Source: Actinernus sp. WN-2022
Lineage: Eukaryota > Cnidaria > Anthozoa > Actiniaria > Actinernidae
Length of the DNA: 64,000 nucleotides
Reading direction: 5' to 3'
NCBI GenBank assembly: GCA_030867875.1
Contig: JAOWCC010001634.1
Span: 100,791,321 to 100,855,320, forward strand
Shown here: positions 49,101 through 58,100 of the stretch, one piece after another
Numbering within the stretch: position 1 is the first letter of the stretch
Layout of the letters: every line of letters begins with the position of its first letter
Program-made: the position numbers and the translations under genes
The notes under the pieces: model-generated
What the model was told of the DNA's origin: nothing
What the model saw: the letters and a program-made list of their open reading frames with translations, nothing else
Databases searched by the model: none

Positions 49101-52100
49101 CAGTAGTGAAAATGAGCGAACAGGTGTCCGTGAACTCAAACGCTTAAATCTCGTTCAAAACGTTCTCCAATGTCTTCACGCTAATACAGGCTACAGAATA
49201 ATAAATAAGCTACACATTCAGTGGGTTTGTTTTACAGCTAGATAACTTTATTGTCCATTTTTCGGATGAGAAAGTACAATTTTTTGATCAATAGCGAAAA
49301 TCAGCGAACAGTTATCGGTGAACTCAAACCGCTTAAATCTCGCTCAAAACATTATCCGGTGTCTTAAAACTAATGCAAACTACAGACTAATAAATAAGAT
49401 ACACATTTAGCTGGTTCATTTTACAGCCAGATAACTTTATTGTCCGAATTTTAGGCTGCGAATGAACAATTTTGGGATAAAAACAAACAGACTACGATAA
49501 ATTCACTACCACTCTCGCGCGGCAAAGAAACCACAGTAACCCACACGCATCAAATCCAATCTTCCAATATTCTAGTATCGGTTAGGGACTCCTTGTGAGA
49601 AGTGAGAAGACAAGGAAAATGTCCGGGGAAAACGGTGACTCGAGCGCGCGCTGCACGCAATCAATCTTGCGCGAGCCAGGCCACTGACACCTTCAGTTGT
49701 CACTCAGGCCCTTGTGCCTTCGTGGAGTAAACATCTCTGTGATGCTCCGCTTGAGTGCTCCCTACTGATTGCTTATCGCGCAAAATTCAGATCAAACACA
49801 TAAGTACTTAAATTAAGTAAGGGCTACAGAGTTCGTAAATAATATTCTCATACTACATTAGATATTCATGGCATATCGGCCAATGGGGATGCTTGCTCGA
49901 GGTCACGTGGAGATACTTTGAAACCCAGGATAGAACGACAAACTAAATTATACAAGTAGGCGGGCTTTGAAGCTGAGGGAAATTTAGGGGTGAAACAATG
50001 ACCATTTTCATATTTACCGTATCTAGAAATCATTTCTCAATACAAAAAATATGCAAATGACCCGCAACTGTATTGAGAAACGATTTCTAGATACGGTAAA
50101 TATGGAAATGAGTCATTGTTTCACCCCTAAACGTCCCTCAGCTTCAAAACTAATTCAACGAAAATATAAGCCTCTTTGCATTAATTCAGTTTGCTGTACT
50201 AACCTTTTTCATAGTATCTCCATTGTGATAAGTAGATGCATTCGACGATAATCTATAAAACAAGACAGTACAAAAAGACGAAAAACATCATTTTACTATT
50301 CTCAGCGGTCTTACCCAAGTACGAATAAGAGGGCACAACCTACAGAATCACCTCACCATTTGAGCGAGGTCGCCAAACCTTCGACATCTGGTAGTCCTCT
50401 CGTCTGTGGTATTATGGCCAAGCAAGTTTTCCACCCACCATAACATCCATTTATGAATGTCTTGGCTCCCCAAGTACAAACCGAAGACACTCCACCGGCT
50501 CAAGCTAACCCAGGTGTTAAACTATTTCCATTCGTGTTTCTTTATTTTGTCGCCGTTCTCGCGTTTATCGGCTTCTTGTGTGCATATGTTATGTGAGCGG
50601 TCTCGGCAAAAAATGTTTCTAAGCCGCTCTTCTCGTATAAGTCATGGGATGTGTTTGGCTATTTGTTCCCTCATGGCTGTTATTGGCATGCTTATTGTAA
50701 TGCATGTGTTATGTGAGCGGTCTCGGCGAAAAATGTTTCTAAGCCGCTCTTCTCGTATAAGTCATGGGATGTGTTTGGCTATTTGTTCCCTCATGGCTGT
50801 TATTGGCATGCTTATTGTAATGCATGTGTTATGTGAGCGGTCTCGGCGAAAATGTTTCTAACCCGCTCTTCTCGTATAAGTCATGGGATGTGTTTGGCTA
50901 TTTGTTCCCTCATGGCTGTTATTGGCATGCTTATTGTAATGCATGTGTTATGTGAGCGGTCTCGGCGAAAATATTTCTAAGCCGCTCTTCTCGTATAAGT
51001 CATGGGATGTGTTTGGCTATTTGTTCCCTCATGGCTGTTATTGGCATGCTTATTGTAATGCATGTGTTATGTGAGCGGTCTCGGCGAAAATATTTCTAAC
51101 CCGCTCTTCTCGTATAAGTCATGGGATGTGTTTGGCTATTTGTTCCCTCATGGCTGTTATTGGCATGCTTATTGTAATGCATGTGTTATGTGAGCGGTCT
51201 CGGCGAAAGTTTTCAACGCCGCTCTTGTATAAGTCATGGGATGTGTTTGGCTATTTGTTCCCTCATGGCTGTTATTAGCATGCTTATTGTAATGCATGTG
51301 TTATGTGAGCGGTCTCGGCGAAAATATTTCTAACCCGCTCTTCTCGTATAAGTCATGGGATGTGTTTGGCTATTTGTTCCCTCATGGCTGTTATTGGCAT
51401 GCTTATTGTAATGCATGTGTTATGTGAGCGGTCTCGGCGAAAATATTTCTAACCCGCTCTTCTCGTATAAGTCATGGGATGTGTTTGGCTATTTGTTCCC
51501 TCATGGCTGTTATTAGCATGCTTATTGTAATGCATGTGTTATGTGAGCGGTCTCGGCGAAAAATGTTTCTAAGCCGCTCTTCTCGTATAAATCATTAGAT
51601 GTGTTGGGCTATTTGTTCCCTCATTACTGTTATTGGCATACTTATTGTATTGCATGTGTTATGTGAGCGGTCTCGGCGAAAATGTTTCTAAGCCGCTCTT
51701 CTCCGCCGTATAAGTCATGGGATGTGTTCGCCTATTTGTTTCCTCAGGGTTGTTACTGGCATGCTTATTGTAATGCATGTGTTAGGTGAGCGGTCTCGGT
51801 AAAAATTTGCTAAGCCGCTCTTGTCGTATCAATCATTAGATGTGTTGGGCTATTTGTTCCCTCCTTACTGTTATTGGCATACTGTATTGTAATGCATGTG
51901 TTCATATGTGAGTGGTCTCGGCGAAAGTTTTCTACGCCGTTCTTCTCGTATAAATCATTATATGCATTGAGCTATTTGTTCCCTCATTACTATTTTTAGG
52001 CATGCTGTATTTTAGTGCATGTGTTATATGAGCGGTCTCGGTAGTTTTTCTACGCCGCACTTTTTGTTTTAGTCATGGGGTGTGTTGGGCTATTTGTTCC

Positions 52101-55100
52101 CTCATTACTATTATGGGCATATTGTATTTTAGTGCATGTATTATGTGAGCGCTTTTTGCGAAATATGTTTCCACTGCGCTCTTTCCGTGCAGATCGTATA
52201 TCGATTTGACTCATTGTTCCTTCATTTGGCAGTTCGTTGCCCCTTTCCGCGTGCGTCGTGGTACACTCTTGGTTTATTTGGCTTGTTCATAACAACAGTT
52301 TCAATTATTGTGCATTGGTCAAGTACCTCTCGCTAATTGGGTATTATCTTGCTTTCCATTGCAATTATCCTCACTGGTTGTCCCGCTCAGTGTTCCTGTT
52401 GTGCCCTGGCCTGGCATTCATTTGTTTATTACCGTTTATTACCATTGTTTTAGCTGTGTTTCAGCTTATATTGTTTCTCCTGCCTTTTTTGGTAATACTA
52501 CTCCGCATTCCTCAATTTTTGGGTTACCTCATTTGCTTTCGCCACGCCTTTTCATTTTCTCGCTCGAGAGTGACAGCTTTAAAAGGGGAGTCTAATTCCC
52601 TCTCGGATTACCGTGGTTTAAGGCTGTCATCCTCTGGGCTGCGCTATTTTTTACTCGCTTGTTTCTTTTCCCAGCGATCATCTAAGCGTTTCAAGCCAAG
52701 CTCGCTCTTTCATCACTGGGAACTAACTCAGGGGTTCGACCCTACTCGCGTTACCGACCGTTTTCTCGCCTGGATTCGCCATGACGGCAACGCCTTTACG
52801 CACGCGCCGCCCAGGGGTTGGCAGCTGGTAACACCCACATCCCTAGATTTCCTCAGTTCTATGCTTAGGGGCCACGATGTGTCTATGCTGGCCTTCAGGG
52901 ACCCCAATAGTTTTGTCACCGGAGGTTCTCAACCTTTTTAGCCGTTTTTAGTTCTGGGCCTCTGTGGGTCTCGGAGGTTTGAGGTTTGAGTGTTGGGTTG
53001 TCCGGCTTTGCGGGGTTTAGGTTATATAACCATGTTATGATCGTTGGCATTCTAAGATTACTGTGGCCGCCGGATATCCGTAACTCAATGAGTACGGGTG
53101 AGACCGATGAGAATAGGATACTATTCTCAGCGGTCTTACCCAAGTACGAATAAGAGGGCACAACCTACAGAATCACCTCACCATTTGAGCGAGGTGGCCG
53201 TATTCGGCACGGAGTTCGCCAGCCTCTATATCCTTTTCTCATCTCCCCTCATCCTACTCCATATGGCGGCTGCTTCCGGTCCTTTCCCTTCCCACCCACC
53301 CTATTGGGTGACTCCTTCTCCTGCATTCAAGGACTGGGAGCGGCCGCCGGATATCCGTAACTCAATGAGTACGGGTGAGACCGATGAGAATAGGATACTA
53401 ATCTCATTGAATATTGCTACATTCCCCAGCGCGTCTTATATTCTGTAGTCCGGGGCACAGCTCTTCTTGAATTCTCTAGCGTTTCCTCAACGCTTAAAGG
53501 TGACCGGAATCTTTTTGGTGGAGGTCCACCTTCAGGATACCGATCCATGCTGCTCGGCGCCGCTGAAGAAATAGCGCCTAACATGTGTTTCTGCAAGGTT
53601 TTCTATTAAAGGAATGTTCAACTTGAAACCCTAGGACTGCAAAAAAGCATGCATTCTCAACTAACACAAAAGACAATTATGATAGGTCTCTTGTCATTGG
53701 CCTCTGTGCCATGAATATCTAAAGTACAATGAGAAGTAATTTCTAATCCTCGTAATTTCTAAGTAATTTCTAATCCTCCTTCTAGATCCGGCTCCGCCTC
53801 GGCATTGTTTCTTGGCACGCGGATCTAGAAACCGTGTCCAACAAACTGGCGAGGATTAGAACTATTACTTCTAAAACTCATTAATAATTCATGCCGGAAA
53901 AAAACAAAAGAAATGTATGTTTAATGATGTTTATAAATATGTTACAGAACTGGTTCACTTACATAAACTTTGATTTTCTCGGCCAAAATAAGTCGTATCA
54001 CCAAAATAACTGAACAACATGACTCTACATCTAGAAGTTTTAGAAGTAAATTATAAAATTCGAGTCCGTGTTGTATCAGAGATATAGAAGCGGCTTGGAT
54101 CTATATCTACCGATACAACATGTTTTGTCTTATGTAATTGTTGCTGCTTCAGTGCTTTCTTCGCTGCTCTACAATTTGGATTTCAAATTTCGAGTTCCAA
54201 AGGCATGAAAAGAGGAGGGGCTAACGCCCATAACGGAACTTCATGTTTAAGGCATATTTTAATATTCGAAGGCCTCGCCATAGTAGCATGCATTGCAAAG
54301 ATCATAGCGCGGAATGTTATTTTCATCTCTAAAGCCCGGTTTCCAAATAGCCTTACACGAGGCTACTGGGATGTTTAATACTTCGTCATGTCATGTATGG
54401 TTGAAAACATATTACAACTTGGTATATGCCAGGGGCGTAGCTGCCTTCAAGCCATTAAGCCCGGGCTTAACAGGAATTTGGTGATTTTTTTTGCTGCAGC
54501 AGTGAATTCTTTTTCGCTTTTTGTATAACTTTTATTAGAAACTCAACTCTAGCCCTTGAGTGAGCACGGCGAATACGCTATCTACTGCATTGAAGACGCT
54601 GGAAATAGCGTTTCAGAGCTTGTAAATCTCAAAAGTTTCATGGAAAGGCCCCCAGATCCCCCTAGGAGCTCGCGCTTTCGTCGCTCGTTTGTCTTGTACC
54701 TTCGACGCTTAACACTAACTCAGGTTCAAGGTAAAAGAATAATTTTTCAAACATATAGCGGTAACTGTCGTGTTCAATCGAATAAAAAGAGGGTCATTAA
54801 AGTACTACTAAGAGATGAACTAAACGTTTTAATGTTCAAATTGCCTTACCTGCACATTCTTGTGGCTCTGTGTTGCAGTACCCAGGAACAAAGTAAAATG
54901 CTGCAACAGCAATGTATCCCGTGTCGTTAGTGTTGAATTCCCCTTCAATGATTATCTGCAAAATAGATATACATATGAAACTAAGTATTTACTTGGATTG
55001 GTTAATATTTTGCTTGTTTGACTAATTAACTGGAAAGTATCACAAAGAACCCTGAGTCAGAGTGTACCTCGGCCTTCGACTAAGGACGCTTTCGCTTATC

Positions 55101-58100
55101 TGGCCAGTTAGGACTGAGCGCAATGTACAAAAGGAAAGGTCCGCTCTCTTTTAAATTAATACTGAGCGTTTTCACATTGTTGTTTTTTTGCAGCAAAGTG
55201 TTAACGACTGCTTGTATTTCACGTGCAGCTATTGTATTTTTTAAATAAGACTATTATGGTTTTATGACACGGTCTTAAATGTGGCCGTCGTGGTTTCTTG
55301 ATAGGTCCCTAATTGTATGCGTTATAGGATAGAACTGGCTAGTTCTTCTCCCTGAGTAATTGCCAGTCTGTCCCGAACCAGTTTCTGACTTGTTCCATTT
55401 GAGAACTGATTCGGTCAGATCAGTCGGTTCATGAAAATGGAAAGCGCCCTAATTTTCCATATGAGAACAACATGAAAACTTTCTCATCTGATATTTTTTA
55501 GAGCACCACAAATGTCTCTGTATTATCATGATCAGACCAGACAGGACTCGCGCGGTGACAGGTAGTATGCCGGTGAAGAACCTGAGATCTCTCGCCCCAG
55601 GTCCATACACAATATAACGAAACCTTACCTGATATGTCTCTACAGAACCCACTGACACCTGACCATAACGCCACAATGTCTCTGTATTATCATAATCAGA
55701 CCAGACAGGACTCGCGCGGTGACTGGTACTGTACTGGTGAAGAACCCTGAGACCTCTCGCCCCAGGCCCATACACAATATATCGAAATCTGATGCATGTG
55801 GTGTGGGCTGTCGCTGACCGGTCGTACCACGGGCTCGACGTGGTTGAGATACTATTTTCTCTGCTAGCGCCGATAATGATATGAGAATCTGAAGAAAGAG
55901 ATGTATACATGGGCTGTTCAATAAAGACTTGAACCATGTACGAGACAATTAATAAGGTCATTGTCAGAATACACTTGAGTACTTAGTTCTTCGTAAATGA
56001 TTTCCTTCAATAATTTGTTGATAAAGATTCCCTTAAAAGAAATGAAACAAAAAGATCGTGTTCGTCTATGAAATGTCCTCTGTCCTTAAAAGTGAATGTT
56101 CCTAATGTTCTAGAAAGTTGAGATAACCAGAAATTAACAAACGAAATGTACACAAGTGTGAATACCTCCAGCATGAGTGCAAGTGGCCAGAGCAGTTTTC
56201 CATCCTGCTTGATGAAAAGCTTTTTTCAGGTCATTCCAGTTGATAAAATCTCCATACTCACGTCCGCATCCTATTGACATGAGCAATACCTCATACTGAT
56301 CCATCTCACGTGACCAAATGTTGAATCCACTTATCCTGCCTGATTTTTTATTTGGAGTCCAGTCACTTGCGTTGGACCGAAACCCAATTGACAACTTGCC
56401 ATTACCTTTGATGTGATATAAGAAAATTAACTTACTCAAAAAGGATACTTACTGTAAATAATAGTCAGTCCTATCCTTACAAGAGACTACCATGTTTGAA
56501 TGCAAATCAGTTTTATTTTACATTCACACTGTACCTGGAATATGAACTCCGTCAACAGAGTCAAAGTTTTGTCGTCCAACTACACGTCCATCTCTGTATA
56601 CTCTTATCACACCACCAGCAGAATGCCACGTCACACACACATGGTGCCAGTCCTCTCTCAGAACGGAGAAACGAGGAAGCCTAGGATGAAGGTATCCAAT
56701 TAAAATACACAAAGATTTGATGTCTTTATTATATTTGAAGAAATAGTACCTCGCACCCCACTTCCTCCCCAAAACCAGGATAGATTTGCATCTTACTATA
56801 GGATGCATGTTACACCGATGTCATTTTATAATTATATAGAGACGGTGCAGGTCTGAATTCCCAAATCAAATAAAGTACTCTTTGCAGGTTTGCTTCATTT
56901 GTTTTTATAAGAGGTAAAGCTAGCTATCTTACCATGATATCCCCTTAATAACTATTTTCATTTCAGCTTCGAAGAACAGCCCCAGACCCACAGACATTTT
57001 ACATCCATCCATAACCTCGTACAATATCTTTAAACCAGGTACAGTGGATCGCAGCCACAGACACATAGTGATCGCCTTCAGATCACGTTTGGTTGCTTTC
57101 TTTACAGTTACGTTGCCAGTTTTGGAGTGGGACCAAAGGGTTCCTGTACAAGTAAAATGATATTTAATTGCGGATAATTAAATGGCAACCACTACACCAT
57201 CAGGACGACCACGCTGGTAACGCAGCCGACTGATGGTTTTGTGGTTAACGTTACCGTGAGTTATCCCAGGCCTTTCTCTATCGGGTTCGGGATGGAAAAG
57301 CCCATAACTTTCAACCTAAGGATCATTACTGATTCACAGCTGGCACATATGTTCAACATAGGAATCGCTTTAATAGCCAGAAGGATCCGAATGGGAAGCT
57401 TAGTTCCGAAGTTATGGACTTTCTCATCCCGAACCCGAAAGAGAAATGCCCGGGAAAACTTACGGTACCACAAAAACCAATAAGTCGGCTGCGTTGCCAG
57501 CGTGGTCATCCTGATGGTGTAGTGGTTAACACGTCGGACTAGTATACCGAGGCCGTGGGTTCGAATCCCGCTCAGGGCATATTTCTCTTTCACCTTTATT
57601 CTGACGATATAGGAGATATGGAGATATGAAATATGAATATGACATATGATATATATAGAGTATATTACACGGTGGTGAGAATATATGAAGTTTATCATTG
57701 AGAGTTGAAAACATTTCACGAGTGGGATGGTTAAAATCAAAACAAATATGCAACAATGACCAACAAACAATGTGTAGATCGAAAAAACTATTGTACATCA
57801 TTTCAAACAAGTATTGAGGGAAGAGGCTGTTTGTAACAATTAACAGCCACGCTAATCTAACAATGACTCTAGACATGCGCAACACCATGACTTAGTTCCT
57901 TTAATTGACAAAATTATTACTCAACGTAGTTATCGTTAAATGCACTAAGTTATCATTTAAGACTGAAATACCTACCAATCTAATTACCAAAGTACTAAAG
58001 TTTAACAGTAGCATTGCACAGACTCGACATTTTAAATCAGACGGAAGTCCCACCTGTGTAATGACCAGATGGCTTTCTCTGGTCGTTCGTGTGCATCATT

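Larger units (their letters stand above)
50295..53400 (+). mobile_element. DIRS/Ngaro-like element with split direct repeats
   Basis: Segment A (76 bp, from ACTATTCTCAGCGGTCTTAC to GAGCGAGGT) occurs at 50295-50370 and 53120-53195. Segment B (59 bp, from GGCCGCCGGATATCCGTAAC to ATACTA) occurs at 53065-53123 and 53342-53400. The order A1 - interior - B1A2 - B2, with B1 and A2 overlapping by ACTA, is the split direct repeat layout of Ngaro/PAT-type tyrosine-recombinase retrotransposons. No reverse transcriptase or recombinase is recognisable; the interior is a 121-bp array and one unassigned ORF (52237-52941). It lies in the MAM-CUB intron. Confidence 0.65.

Noticed and set aside
54556..54930. 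A plus-strand 124-residue protein
   Set aside because: It overlaps the MAM exon on the minus strand, which has clear domain conservation and splice sites; the plus frame has no domain.
57506..57580. A functional tRNA gene
   Set aside because: Acceptor and anticodon stems have mismatches, and the sequence is part of an inverted repeat; best read as a SINE head.
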